Shown in pieces: positions 25,836 through 34,359 of a DNA stretch of 64,000 bases (positions within the stretch are counted from its first letter, which is position 1; each line of letters opens with the position of its first letter). The notes under the pieces were generated by a model. That model made no database searches, was not told the DNA's origin, and worked only from the letters and a program-made list of their open reading frames with translations. Source of the stretch: Polluticoccus soli (GTDB lineage: Bacteria > Bacteroidota > Bacteroidia > Chitinophagales > Chitinophagaceae). The translations under genes were made by a program, and so were the position numbers. The DNA lies in assembly GCF_029269745.1 (NCBI RefSeq), contig NZ_JARJHT010000001.1:806001-870000 (forward strand), given 5' to 3'.

Positions 25836-27388
25836 TGCTGCTGCTCTTTTAATTCCTGTTCTTTAATATCCGCTTCCATCAACAATTCAAAAAACACCAT
25901 TACGCATAGCGGCTCAAACAAGTAGGTCATGTGCGCAAAAGGTATGATCATGATACACAACCAAAAGCCGTAAGTCCAATATTTGCGCCGTTTTACAAAA
26001 TAATACACGTAAAAGACAAGGAACGTGATGACACCTAGCAGCCCGTACTCACTAACTAGCTGTGCAAAAAAACTATCGGGCCAGTTAGCATTCGAGAAAT
26101 ATTTGCTGTGGGCTTTTATACGTCCTTCTATAATAAGCATGTGGTTCTCCGCGTATTCCGGCGACCGGTAGTGCGGCAGCACATTCATAAATAAGCGGCT
26201 TGAATCAAAGCCAGCCACTTTTTGTGCTGTCAGAGACGAAAACCTGGCGGTACCTGCACCCAACATCAGTGCAGGTGGCGATGACTTTACATAATTAAAT
26301 GCCTCTACCATCGCCAGCGACTTGCCTTTGAAACGTAGGATATAATCTTCCGTCAACTTCTTCTTCGCTTCAAGTTTTTTGTCCTCCGGCGCCGTCTTTG
26401 CCTGACTTTCAAGGTCTTTTAAGGTTACCTCCGTTTTGGCTATTTTTTCAGTGATCTCTGGCGCATTGGGCGCAAAAGGGTTATATACCGCTGTATCGGG
26501 TTCATCTGCCGAGATCATTGTTCGGAAATTATTCTTCTCCGTTGTTTTCAGCGCAAATACCTTATCCTGCATTTTTTTGACAGCATACCTGAAATTTTCG
26601 GGCGAAAGCGATGCATAACTGACACCTACGAACAACAACATTGCTGGAATGTAGACCTTGTAACTTCCGGGTGGCGACAGGCGTTGTAACCATCCGTACT
26701 GGCCACTTGTTACTTCATTCATGATACCGGTCAACAGCAAGGCACCTGCTGAAGCAACAAACACGATAGTACCGATATTGCCAAACACCAGCATCAGGGT
26801 AATAACCGACAATACCGAGAATAGCAAATTTCGCTTGAATATGAAATAAACGCCCAGCATCGCACTTACCATCATGTTGTAGTAAGAGTTCTGCATAAAG
26901 AAGCCAAAGATGTTGTCGCCGGTGGACATACCGTATGGGAACGGTAGGCCACTGTATGGATTAAGCTTACCAGTAATAAGAATTATCTTACCCAGTTGCC
27001 AGAAACTAAAAAGCACGTTGGCGAGGGTAAACGCTTTCAAAGTTTCATAAACGCCTTCGGGGCCATAACGTTCCAGGTGAAGTTTTAACTGGTGATATGC
27101 TAAAAAAGCAAAAAGCCATAACAAACTACCAACCGAGAACGCCGCCAGGTAGCCACTTGAAAATTCTCGCACATGCACCAGCAGATTGATCGCAGCCAGT
27201 AATATGATATATAAATAGAACTTAGGCAAACGGTCTTGCGACAAACCGAATTTGAAATTCGGTCGAAGCAGGTATATGAACACTAAGCCCGCCACCTTCA
27301 GACTTAGTACTGCCTGGTTGGTAAAGAGGAATAGGAATATAAAGAATACCCAGTCTACCCTGCCTTGTATTTTCTGCTTGTTATCCAT
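25832..27388 (-). CDS. O-antigen polymerase/ligase-like membrane protein (first)
   Basis: A 518-residue protein with about ten membrane helices and a large hydrophilic region between them (about 290-420, Lys/Glu-rich, with a coiled part TEVTLKDLESQAKTAPEDKK), as expected for the periplasmic loop of Wzy/WaaL-type enzymes. The family has little sequence conservation, so the call rests on topology and position inside the glycosyltransferase operon. A second protein of this type is encoded at 30089-31423; one may polymerise and the other ligate. Confidence 0.65.
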   Translation of the reverse strand: MDNKQKIQGRVDWVFFIFLFLFTNQAVLSLKVAGLVFIYLLRPNFKFGLSQDRLPKFYLYIILLAAINLLVHVREFSSGYLAAFSVGSLLWLFAFLAYHQLKLHLERYGPEGVYETLKAFTLANVLFSFWQLGKIILITGKLNPYSGLPFPYGMSTGDNIFGFFMQNSYYNMMVSAMLGVYFIFKRNLLFSVLSVITLMLVFGNIGTIVFVASAGALLLTGIMNEVTSGQYGWLQRLSPPGSYKVYIPAMLLFVGVSYASLSPENFRYAVKKMQDKVFALKTTEKNNFRTMISADEPDTAVYNPFAPNAPEITEKIAKTEVTLKDLESQAKTAPEDKKLEAKKKLTEDYILRFKGKSLAMVEAFNYVKSSPPALMLGAGTARFSSLTAQKVAGFDSSRLFMNVLPHYRSPEYAENHMLIIEGRIKAHSKYFSNANWPDSFFAQLVSEYGLLGVITFLVFYVYYFVKRRKYWTYGFWLCIMIIPFAHMTYLFEPLCVMVFFELLMEADIKEQELKEQQQ

Positions 27389-27414
27389 TGATGCCCTACG
27401 AGCGATAAGGTTTT

Positions 27415-28614
27415 TTACACAGTCACAAAACGGTTGTAATACGCCAGGTGCTGGTTAGCAATATGAACAATGTCAAATTTTTCTTGCGCCTTTTGCCTGC
27501 CGTTTTCAGCTAATTGGGTGCAAAGTTCCTTGTTTTTCAGCAGAAGACAGAGCTTATTTGCTATATCCACGATATTAGCCGGGTCTACCAGCAAGCCGTC
27601 CTTACCATCCTCAACGACCTCTGGTCCTGAAGTACGGTTAGTAAATATTACCGCGGTACCGCAGGCCATTGCCTCGAGGGCTGCCAATCCGAAGGTTTCA
27701 GCAAACGACGGGAACACGGCTACGTTGGCTTGCGCCAGGGCTGTCATAAGATCGGACCTGCTTACATGCCCGTTAAAGCGAACACTGTTTTTGGCGTCAC
27801 GCGTCAGGAATCGTTTTATCTTTTTTACAGGACCTTTACCGTATATCTCCAATACGGCACCGGGCACTTGTTTGTAAACAGTGTTCCAGGCTTGCATCAA
27901 TTGATAAATTCCCTTCTTATGTGCCAGCGAACCAGTAAAAATGACTCTCCCGGGTACTTTTTCAGCGTTGATAGCGGTCCTGGTATCAATACCATTGTAG
28001 ATCACATCGATATTCTTACCCACTTCCAGGTATTCAGCAGTTTTTTGCGCGGTATACCTGCTAACACTGAAAACACCACTTGCCTGTAATAGCAACTCGC
28101 GCTCCATTTGCCTCACATAGGCCGGAGGTTGTATACCTGCCTCGCGCGAGAAATAAGTGATCGACCCGTGCAGCCGCACTACCGTGGGCACTGAAAGCGC
28201 GGGGAACGGAGTATAGGTCGTGCAAAAACGCATATAATCGTGGTAGTCGGGTACCTCAGCTATGTCGATCTTATGTTTTGCAATAATATTTTCTAAAAAA
28301 TGATGGTAACGTTTTAGGCTAATATTAATATCCCATTGGAACACTCCCGATGATTTCAAAAACCGGTAAGCAACACGAGTCGTCAACGCATTAGGTTTTG
28401 AGAAAAGCCCCGAGCTCAGCTTGCGCCTGAAACGGTAGACCTTAACACCATTGTCGGTAAATTCATTCAGACCTTCATATCCCCAGTCATAATAACCTGC
28501 AACCACAACGTTATGTCCCAGCTTCGCCATTTGGCGGGCCAGCAACTGCACGGCCGTGCCTATGCCCCCATGACGCCCCGGTGGGTATTCATCACAGATA
28601 TAAAGAATATTCAT
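27415..28614 (-). CDS. Glycosyltransferase family 4
   Basis: GT-B transferase of 399 residues: CDEYPPGRHGGIGTAVQLLARQM at the N-terminus, linker VIYNGIDT, donor site VIFTGSLAHKKGIYQLMQAW, and E-x7-E in SFAETFGLAALEAMACGTAVI with the following GPEVVEDGKDGLLV. Part of the minus-strand exopolysaccharide operon, overlapping the flippase gene by four bases and 26 bases before the polymerase-like gene. Confidence 0.9.
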   Translation of the reverse strand: MNILYICDEYPPGRHGGIGTAVQLLARQMAKLGHNVVVAGYYDWGYEGLNEFTDNGVKVYRFRRKLSSGLFSKPNALTTRVAYRFLKSSGVFQWDINISLKRYHHFLENIIAKHKIDIAEVPDYHDYMRFCTTYTPFPALSVPTVVRLHGSITYFSREAGIQPPAYVRQMERELLLQASGVFSVSRYTAQKTAEYLEVGKNIDVIYNGIDTRTAINAEKVPGRVIFTGSLAHKKGIYQLMQAWNTVYKQVPGAVLEIYGKGPVKKIKRFLTRDAKNSVRFNGHVSRSDLMTALAQANVAVFPSFAETFGLAALEAMACGTAVIFTNRTSGPEVVEDGKDGLLVDPANIVDIANKLCLLLKNKELCTQLAENGRQKAQEKFDIVHIANQHLAYYNRFVTV

Positions 28615-30029
28615 CGCCTGGTAAACTGTTTTAGAGTCTGCATGTGTTCTTTGCTAACTAGCCTGAACAACAGAGACAAGCCAAGATACAACACTACAGA
28701 AATAAGCACCCGGGCAATTATTGAATCGGTGAGGTAGATCGAAACAGCATAACTTGCGGCAGCCACTATCAGAAACAGAAAGAACGTGTGAATAGGCGCC
28801 GCCATCAGGTTTTTGCGCACCAAGAAATAGTGGCCGGCCAGCTGAAGCACCGAAGTGGTCAGAAAAGAAATGGCCGCCCCTAGACTTCCCAGCTTTGGGA
28901 TCAGCACCACACTTATTACGATGTTAGTGATGGCACTGTAAATAGTAATACTTGATATCTGCTTGTACCTCCTGCCCGAAAAACTGAGGGTCCACAAAAG
29001 GTTAATACCAAACTGCAAGGGTATACAAATAGACAATAACAAAAATTCAGTTGCGTTCACCGAACCGTACTTTCCATGAAACCACGAATCCAGCACAGGC
29101 GCCCACAAAATGTTTCCCACGAGTGGAATTAACATCGCCACAAACATTTCTAGAGTAAACAGTTGCTTTACCAACTCTTGTTTATCCTCGCTCATTCGGT
29201 TGTTGGCGAGCATACGAGCAAACTGGCTCAAAAGTATTGGGGCAATGATAGCTAGCGGCAGCCTGGCTACCTCAAACGCTCGTGATGCCACCGCATAGTC
29301 GGCGGTCATGGCCGCGGTACTCAAAAATCCCAACAGCACCCAGTCCATCCGCGATAAACTGGAATCGAAGATCACAGAAACATATTGTGGCAGCGACTCG
29401 CGGATAAGTTTTTTATACGCCAGCGTCTTGAATCGGAAACTGAAATCCGCCTTCCTCAACACATATATCAATAAAGCAATAAACTCCAACAAAGCGCACA
29501 CCATCAGAACCACCACCACCGTCATCAGTGACAGTTGTTGTGATCTAAGCAGGTAAAATGCCAAGCAAATTTTCAGCACATTCGAGAATACTGCTATTAC
29601 TCCGTAGGGAGCAAACTGCTGTTTGGCATTTAAGAATTGCTTAAGTGGCGCACCAATAAACGTAATAGCCTGCGCTGCAAAAAACCATGGCAAGTATACA
29701 AGCACATTTACCTGCTCACTAAACAGGCGGCTACCTAGCAGTAACAACAGGAATACTAATACAGAGCCCGCGAACGCATGAAACAGGTAGGCTGCTGCAG
29801 CCCAATCAGAGCTACGGGAGGCTGCGATCCTTCGTACCACCACCTGGTCCATACCGAAGCTGAGCAGGGTGGTAAGCATTACAGCCTTTGCGTTGGCACC
29901 GTTTATTATACCGAAATCGTCTTTTGAGAGATACTGGGCGATGACATAAAAAAACAAAACTCCTAACACCTGGACCGCCAATGCCTGCAAACCTGAGGAA
30001 AATATTAGCTTTATGAGATTGTTTTTCAC
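28611..30029 (-). CDS. Wzx-type oligosaccharide flippase
   Basis: A 472-residue MOP/MATE-superfamily protein with about twelve to fourteen hydrophobic helices, beginning LIKLIFSSGLQALAVQVLGVLFFYVIAQYLSKDDFG, a typical polysaccharide-transporter start. It would flip the undecaprenyl-linked repeat unit across the inner membrane. It is the first gene of the minus-strand operon, divergent from the second polymerase/ligase gene with 59 bases between the preferred starts. Confidence 0.82.
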   Translation of the reverse strand: MKNNLIKLIFSSGLQALAVQVLGVLFFYVIAQYLSKDDFGIINGANAKAVMLTTLLSFGMDQVVVRRIAASRSSDWAAAAYLFHAFAGSVLVFLLLLLGSRLFSEQVNVLVYLPWFFAAQAITFIGAPLKQFLNAKQQFAPYGVIAVFSNVLKICLAFYLLRSQQLSLMTVVVVLMVCALLEFIALLIYVLRKADFSFRFKTLAYKKLIRESLPQYVSVIFDSSLSRMDWVLLGFLSTAAMTADYAVASRAFEVARLPLAIIAPILLSQFARMLANNRMSEDKQELVKQLFTLEMFVAMLIPLVGNILWAPVLDSWFHGKYGSVNATEFLLLSICIPLQFGINLLWTLSFSGRRYKQISSITIYSAITNIVISVVLIPKLGSLGAAISFLTTSVLQLAGHYFLVRKNLMAAPIHTFFLFLIVAAASYAVSIYLTDSIIARVLISVVLYLGLSLLFRLVSKEHMQTLKQFTRR

Positions 30030-30077
30030 AGAAAGATGTTGTGCGCCGGACCGGGCGGCAAAATTACTATTTTTATC

Positions 30078-30085
30078 TACTTTTG
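30078..30085 (+). promoter_or_regulatory. -7 element almost abutting the polymerase/ligase start
   Basis: TACTTTTG fits TAnnTTTG. The preferred ATG (30089) is only three bases further on, so the transcript would start at or very near the ATG, giving a leaderless or near-leaderless mRNA, or this copy is not the real promoter. Confidence 0.35.
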
Positions 30086-30088
30086 CGC

Positions 30089-31423
30089 ATGCTCAACGTA
30101 GGATGGTTCAGGCACATACAGCTTATCTTACTCTATTGCCTCCCCTTCGTTATTCCTTTTCCTTTTATATATACGTCAGTTGGTGTCATATCGCTTTCGG
30201 TAGCCTGGTTTTTAGGCGGCGATGCGAAACTAACCTGGCATAACCTGAAAACACGCAAGGCTCTCTGGGCGTGGCTCGCTTATTTCTTTTTGTTTGCAGT
30301 TAGCTATTTTTATAGCAGTAATAAAGAACTGTCACTTTTCGACACCCAGATAAAACTCAGCATGCTGCTGCTACCTATCGTGGTCGGAGCCGGCACTACC
30401 TTAAAACGGCAATCAGTCGAAAATATTTTTCTTGCATTTGTCAGCGGCATAAGCGTCGCCGCTCTAATATGCATCACGGCCGCAACCCGGTCTTATCTGT
30501 CAACAGGCGATATTGAGGTATTGTTTTACAATAAACTGGTGAAACCCATAGACGATATCCATGCTGTATATATGGCCTGGTATGCGCTATTTTCGCTAAG
30601 TGCTTTACTATTCTTTCCATGGGGGCGCTTTTTTGTGGGTAGCTGGCGAGTCCTCAGGTTCATACTTATTGCACTACAAATTGTCTTTTTTATTCTGTTG
30701 TCTTCCAAGACACTGATTGTCTTGTTTTTTCTGATCATTACTCCGTTTTATCTGCGGAAAACACTGAAAACTCGCTTTGGTACTGCCAAGGTTGCAATCC
30801 TGGCTACCGCGGCGGTTGCTTTGTTTACAGCTCTCGTGGTTACCGAAAACCCAATTAAAGAGAGATACAACGATGTAATTCAAAAAAACGATCTCAATAA
30901 AGCATTCCTTACCGACTACCGCGAGGTGGACGAGAGCCGCCTGAGCAACCTGACCATCCGGGTATTCTCCTGGCGGATAGGTATTGAAAACATTATAGAT
31001 AATAACCTATGGCTGACCGGCTGTGGTAGTGGCGACTGGCAGGAATTACAAAATCAGAGATTTGGCCGCTACCATGTCCAGAATTGGGATAAAACGTATT
31101 TCGATAATACCTCTGAACTTTACAACATAAATCTTCACAATATGTTCCTTCAATCCTTTCTGATGATAGGATTACCAGGCCTGCTTCTTTGTATGATAAT
31201 TATTTTATCACCCTTTTTATATGTACGAAAAATAATATATAGTTCGCTTTTTTTTATTTTTCATTTAGTTGGTTTTGCTTTTATGATGCAGGAGTCCGCA
31301 TTGCAAAGCCACGCAGGCGTTATATATTATTGTTTTTTTACACAAATATTTTGGAATATATATTATAGTGATAGTATGGGCAAAAATATGCAGATGAATA
31401 TTTCAAAATCTAAAAAAGTTTAA
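30089..31423 (+). CDS. O-antigen ligase/polymerase family membrane protein (second)
   Basis: A polytopic protein of about 444 residues with ten to twelve helices and a periplasmic loop (about 270-350) containing RVFSWRIGIENIIDNNLWLTGCGSGD-like sequence, the Wzy_C-type pattern in which an Arg and a late His (NLHNMFLQ) matter for transfer. The frame is open to 30041, but that stretch is Arg-rich and reaches the divergent gene; ATG 30089 begins the first helix. Its 3' end is markedly AT-rich. It polymerises or ligates the polysaccharide. Confidence 0.72.
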   Translation: MLNVGWFRHIQLILLYCLPFVIPFPFIYTSVGVISLSVAWFLGGDAKLTWHNLKTRKALWAWLAYFFLFAVSYFYSSNKELSLFDTQIKLSMLLLPIVVGAGTTLKRQSVENIFLAFVSGISVAALICITAATRSYLSTGDIEVLFYNKLVKPIDDIHAVYMAWYALFSLSALLFFPWGRFFVGSWRVLRFILIALQIVFFILLSSKTLIVLFFLIITPFYLRKTLKTRFGTAKVAILATAAVALFTALVVTENPIKERYNDVIQKNDLNKAFLTDYREVDESRLSNLTIRVFSWRIGIENIIDNNLWLTGCGSGDWQELQNQRFGRYHVQNWDKTYFDNTSELYNINLHNMFLQSFLMIGLPGLLLCMIIILSPFLYVRKIIYSSLFFIFHLVGFAFMMQESALQSHAGVIYYCFFTQIFWNIYYSDSMGKNMQMNISKSKKV

Positions 31424-31509
31424 AGAAATTTGCACCTCGGTGAAAATTTGACACGATTTTTGCTGTAAGCTAATGAATTAGAAAAACAGCTCCCGACCCA
31501 ATACTTTAA

Positions 31510-32250
31510 ATGGAACAACCTTTTGTAATAAAACTACCGGCCGCCCAGTCGTCCCGTCCGGCAGCTCCCCAGTCTGATATTGCAGAGATCAGGGAGATGT
31601 TCAGGGAAATAAACCATAGATATATGGTTTACCAGCCGCCGGCCTATTACTCTGCGCTGAAGCGCGCGATGGATGTGACCATTTCCATGACGTTTATCCT
31701 GTTGGTAATGTCGTGGGTGTACCCGATTGTTGCCCTGCTGATCAAGTTAACTTCAAGGGGTCCCGTTTTCTTTATTCAAAAACGTACTGGTTATAAGGGT
31801 GTAGAGTTCGACTGTTTCAAGTTTCGTACGATGTACGTCAACGCTGATGCAGACACCAAGCAAGCTACCTCCAACGATAAGCGTATTACTACAGTCGGTA
31901 AGTTCCTCCGTCTTACGCACCTTGATGAAACTCCGCAGTTCTTCAACGTATTGCTGGGCGATATGAGCATTGTGGGTCCTCGCCCGCACATGCTCTACCA
32001 TACCCGCTACTACTCACAGATCATACCTTATTATAATCTTCGTCACGAAGCTGTACCGGGAATGACCGGCATGGCGCAGATCAAAGGCTATATAGGCGAG
32101 ATTAATGCTGAGCGTGAACTGCGTAAACGCGTACAATGGGACGTTTACTACCTGAAGAACCGCAGCGTGTGGCTTGACATCACTATTGTCTTCACCACTT
32201 TTGCCCAGGTTATTGGCAAAGGTCTCTCCGGATTACTGAAAAAAGACTAA
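31510..32250 (+). CDS. Initiating bacterial sugar transferase (PNPT)
   Basis: Polyprenyl-phosphate hexose-1-phosphate transferase of the small, PglC-like size, without the multi-helix N-terminal part of WbaP/WcaJ. One membrane anchor (about 55-80, ALKRAMDVTISMTFILLVMS), then the core FFIQKRTGYKGVEFDCFKFRTM, the Asp-Glu pair in LTHLDETPQFFNVLLGDMS, and GPRPHM. It loads the first sugar phosphate onto undecaprenyl phosphate and so starts the repeat unit completed by the minus-strand transferases. The N-terminal 50 residues are Pro/Ala-rich and variable. Confidence 0.88.
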   Translation: MEQPFVIKLPAAQSSRPAAPQSDIAEIREMFREINHRYMVYQPPAYYSALKRAMDVTISMTFILLVMSWVYPIVALLIKLTSRGPVFFIQKRTGYKGVEFDCFKFRTMYVNADADTKQATSNDKRITTVGKFLRLTHLDETPQFFNVLLGDMSIVGPRPHMLYHTRYYSQIIPYYNLRHEAVPGMTGMAQIKGYIGEINAERELRKRVQWDVYYLKNRSVWLDITIVFTTFAQVIGKGLSGLLKKD

Positions 32251-32275
32251 TTATCTTTCTGTAAAATATTTTCGT

Positions 32276-32319
32276 GGTGTGTTTTTTATGCTTATTTTTT
32301 GAGCACTAAAAAACACACC
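32276..32319 (+). promoter_or_regulatory. Perfect inverted repeat abutting the UspA start codon
   Basis: GGTGTGTTTTTTA (32276-32288) and TAAAAAACACACC (32307-32319) are perfect 13-bp complements; the inner TGCT/AGCA pairs extend the stem to 17 bp with one bulged C and a nine-base loop TATTTTTTG. The next base is the A of ATG 32320. In RNA this would bury the ribosome-binding region; in DNA the loop resembles a -7 box. It is not a terminator, since no T-run follows. Confidence 0.6.
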
Positions 32320-33156
32320 ATGTCTGTTATTATAGCCGCCACTGACTTCTCTGCCACAGCCAACAGCGCGGTAGACTATGCCTGCCAGATGGCCCAGGCT
32401 TACGGCGCTTCGCTGCACATCGTCCATTCTTTTGTTATACCTGTAACTTTCGGCGATACCCCCATGCCTTTAATGCCGGTAGACGACGGACGCGAAATAG
32501 CAGAAGAAAGCATGGCAGAGCTGGTGACCCAGTTACGTCAGTCCTATCCGGGTGTAACTATCGAACAAGTCATTACCTACGGTGACATAACCGACAGTCT
32601 GGAAGAATACTCTGGGCAACAAAAGCCCTGGCTGATAGTAGTAGGCAACAGCAGCACCAGTGATACACAGTTCTGGCTGGGCAGCAACCTCATCAGCGAG
32701 TTGCGCGACCTACCGCATACCGTATTAGCTGTGCCACCGGGCACTAACTTTAAACCACTAAAGAACATCTGCCTGGCCTGCGATTTCAAGCAGGTTGGCA
32801 ATACTTTTCCCGCTGCAGATATCATTGCGTTGGCACAGCAAACAAAAGCCCAGCTGCACATACTCAATGTAGACCATGACAATAAACATTTTGGAACTGA
32901 GATGCCCCTCAATACCGAGGTGATACACAATTACCTGAAAACAGCAGCTCCCCAGTATCACTATATTGAAAGTAAGGATCTGGAAGAAGGCATCAGCAAT
33001 TTTGTAACCGAGAAAGGTATGGACTGGTTGGTGGTAATACCACACAAACATTCATTTTTCGATAGCCTGTTTAAGAAAAGCCACACTAGCGCCATTGTAA
33101 AGATGAGCCATATACCACTGTTGGCCCTGCACGAGCATCAGCCTGCTAGTGAGTAG
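32320..33156 (+). CDS. Universal stress protein, tandem UspA domains
   Basis: Two UspA domains in tandem: residues 1-145 (VIIAATDFSATANSAVDYACQMA ... VVGNSSTSDTQFWLGSNLI) and about 150-278 (NICLACDFKQVGNTF ... VVIPHKHSFFDSLFKKSHTSAIVKMSHIPLLALHE). The second domain keeps a Ser/Thr-rich ending in place of the strict G-x9-G-S/T ATP motif. The start at ATG 32320 is chosen; an upstream TTG would place the hairpin within the coding sequence. It likely responds to growth arrest or envelope stress, in line with the neighbours at 33.1-35.4 kb. Confidence 0.85.
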   Translation: MSVIIAATDFSATANSAVDYACQMAQAYGASLHIVHSFVIPVTFGDTPMPLMPVDDGREIAEESMAELVTQLRQSYPGVTIEQVITYGDITDSLEEYSGQQKPWLIVVGNSSTSDTQFWLGSNLISELRDLPHTVLAVPPGTNFKPLKNICLACDFKQVGNTFPAADIIALAQQTKAQLHILNVDHDNKHFGTEMPLNTEVIHNYLKTAAPQYHYIESKDLEEGISNFVTEKGMDWLVVIPHKHSFFDSLFKKSHTSAIVKMSHIPLLALHEHQPASE

Positions 33157-33613
33157 AATACTCTGCTTGGGGGTGAGTTTTTTTAGTCTGTTCTTTTTTG
33201 AACTCTTGGTTATTCACCTTGTACCCCTTTGGTGCCTCTTTTTTTTTAGCTTTTTCTTTCTGCATGTGCACCAGCAGGCGTACGCCTCTAACGCCCATCT
33301 GCAGAACCTTCCACTTGATGTAACCTCCGAATACTTCACCCACCACCGTCTTCAGGAAACTCTTTTCCGTTTTACGACCCACTAGTTTCAGCATGGGCAG
33401 CCCCAATGTCATCAGGGTATCGATCGTTGACCTGGATGTGAGTAGATCACCGGCAAAAGAAAGGATGTCACTTTGTTTGTCCTCCTTAGCGCTTGGCTTC
33501 GGGATCATATCCATAAAGCCTTCAGGTTTGCTATGCTTGCGGGCGTACTTCAGCACCTGCTTCTCTCGTTTCAGCTCTTCAAGGCTGTTCAGCTTTTTAG
33601 GATACAGTCTCAT
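33146..33613 (-). CDS. Hypothetical basic protein of a YtxH-holin cluster
   Basis: A 155-residue protein not recognised as a named family. The basic N-terminus is MRLYPKKLNSLEELKREKQVL; the middle (about 50-110) is amphipathic with ILSFAGDLLTSRSTIDTLMTLGLPMLKLV; the C-terminus is very Lys-rich. It follows the holin-like gene by 14 bases and converges with uspA, overlapping its end by 11 bases. As the third gene of an envelope-associated operon it may sit at the membrane surface. Confidence 0.65.
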   Translation of the reverse strand: MRLYPKKLNSLEELKREKQVLKYARKHSKPEGFMDMIPKPSAKEDKQSDILSFAGDLLTSRSTIDTLMTLGLPMLKLVGRKTEKSFLKTVVGEVFGGYIKWKVLQMGVRGVRLLVHMQKEKAKKKEAPKGYKVNNQEFKKEQTKKTHPQAEYSTH

Positions 33614-33627
33614 TGGGGGGTCGATTT

Positions 33628-34005
33628 TTATGCCGCTTTTGTAGCGTCTTGTTCTTCCTCGTCAGTATCATCCTCATCCACCGAAGTGAGAATGCGGATA
33701 AATACGCCGGCGAAGGTATTGATAATAGACTTGCGCAGTCCAAACATCAGCGCTACAAGCAAGATGTAGATACCCGTGGTAACCAGGTAACCCAGAGGGC
33801 GCGAGTCAAATATGCCTGAAAATAGCTCACCGATCACGATGCCCAGGAAAATAAGCACCGACAGCGAGAGGAACAGGCAGATGAAAACGAAAATAAGATA
33901 GCTCAATACGTTGGACGAGCGTTCTATTACATTCAGCTTTACCAGCTGAATACGAACGTCAACGTAATGAGCTATTTTATCTTTCCACTTATTGATAAAG
34001 TTCAT
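33628..34005 (-). CDS. Phage-holin-superfamily-like membrane protein
   Basis: A 125-residue protein with an amphipathic N-terminal helix (KWKDKIAHYVDVRIQLVKLNVIERSS), two strong membrane helices (about 34-60 and 70-92), and an acidic tail (VDEDDTDEEEQDATKAA). This is the pattern of the putative holin (Holin-X) proteins found beside YtxH and stress genes in Bacteroidota. Despite the name, no phage genes are near. It probably modifies membrane properties under stress. Confidence 0.72.
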   Translation of the reverse strand: MNFINKWKDKIAHYVDVRIQLVKLNVIERSSNVLSYLIFVFICLFLSLSVLIFLGIVIGELFSGIFDSRPLGYLVTTGIYILLVALMFGLRKSIINTFAGVFIRILTSVDEDDTDEEEQDATKAA

Positions 34006-34014
34006 TCCTCAGAA

Positions 34015-34212
34015 TTAAGCGTTGTAGATCTCCTCTTCAAGGTCAACGTTCCTTTTGTTGAACTTGTTTTTCAGATTACTCAGGCGATCTTTGATACGCT
34101 CCATGTTTTCCTGGCGGGTGTCTTTGTCTGTGGCGAGAATGTAACCTACTGCTGCGCCTATTGCAGCACCAATCAATAACGTAGCAACAGTTTTTCCAGT
34201 GTTGTTAGCCAT
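34015..34212 (-). CDS. YtxH-domain small membrane protein
   Basis: 65 residues: one glycine-rich helix (TVATLLIGAAIGAAVGYILATD) and a charged C-terminal helix with an RLSNLKNKFNKR run, the standard YtxH layout. First gene of the three-gene minus-strand operon (YtxH, holin-like, basic protein). General-stress and membrane association is known for the family; precise function is not. Confidence 0.8.
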   Translation of the reverse strand: MANNTGKTVATLLIGAAIGAAVGYILATDKDTRQENMERIKDRLSNLKNKFNKRNVDLEEEIYNA

Positions 34213-34359
34213 ACTTCTTAAAATTTAAAAATCAACGGATGAATTGTCTACAACAAAATTAATAAATATCGTGCCAGAGTTTGATCAAACGGTTGGCAGG
34301 ATTTTAATTGATTATTATCAGTTTAAATACAAAACATAAAGCTATTACAGGCATCGATA

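Noticed and set aside
33628-34005. Prophage remnant suggested by the holin-like protein
   Set aside because: No other phage gene nearby; the gene sits in a conserved-looking YtxH stress cluster.
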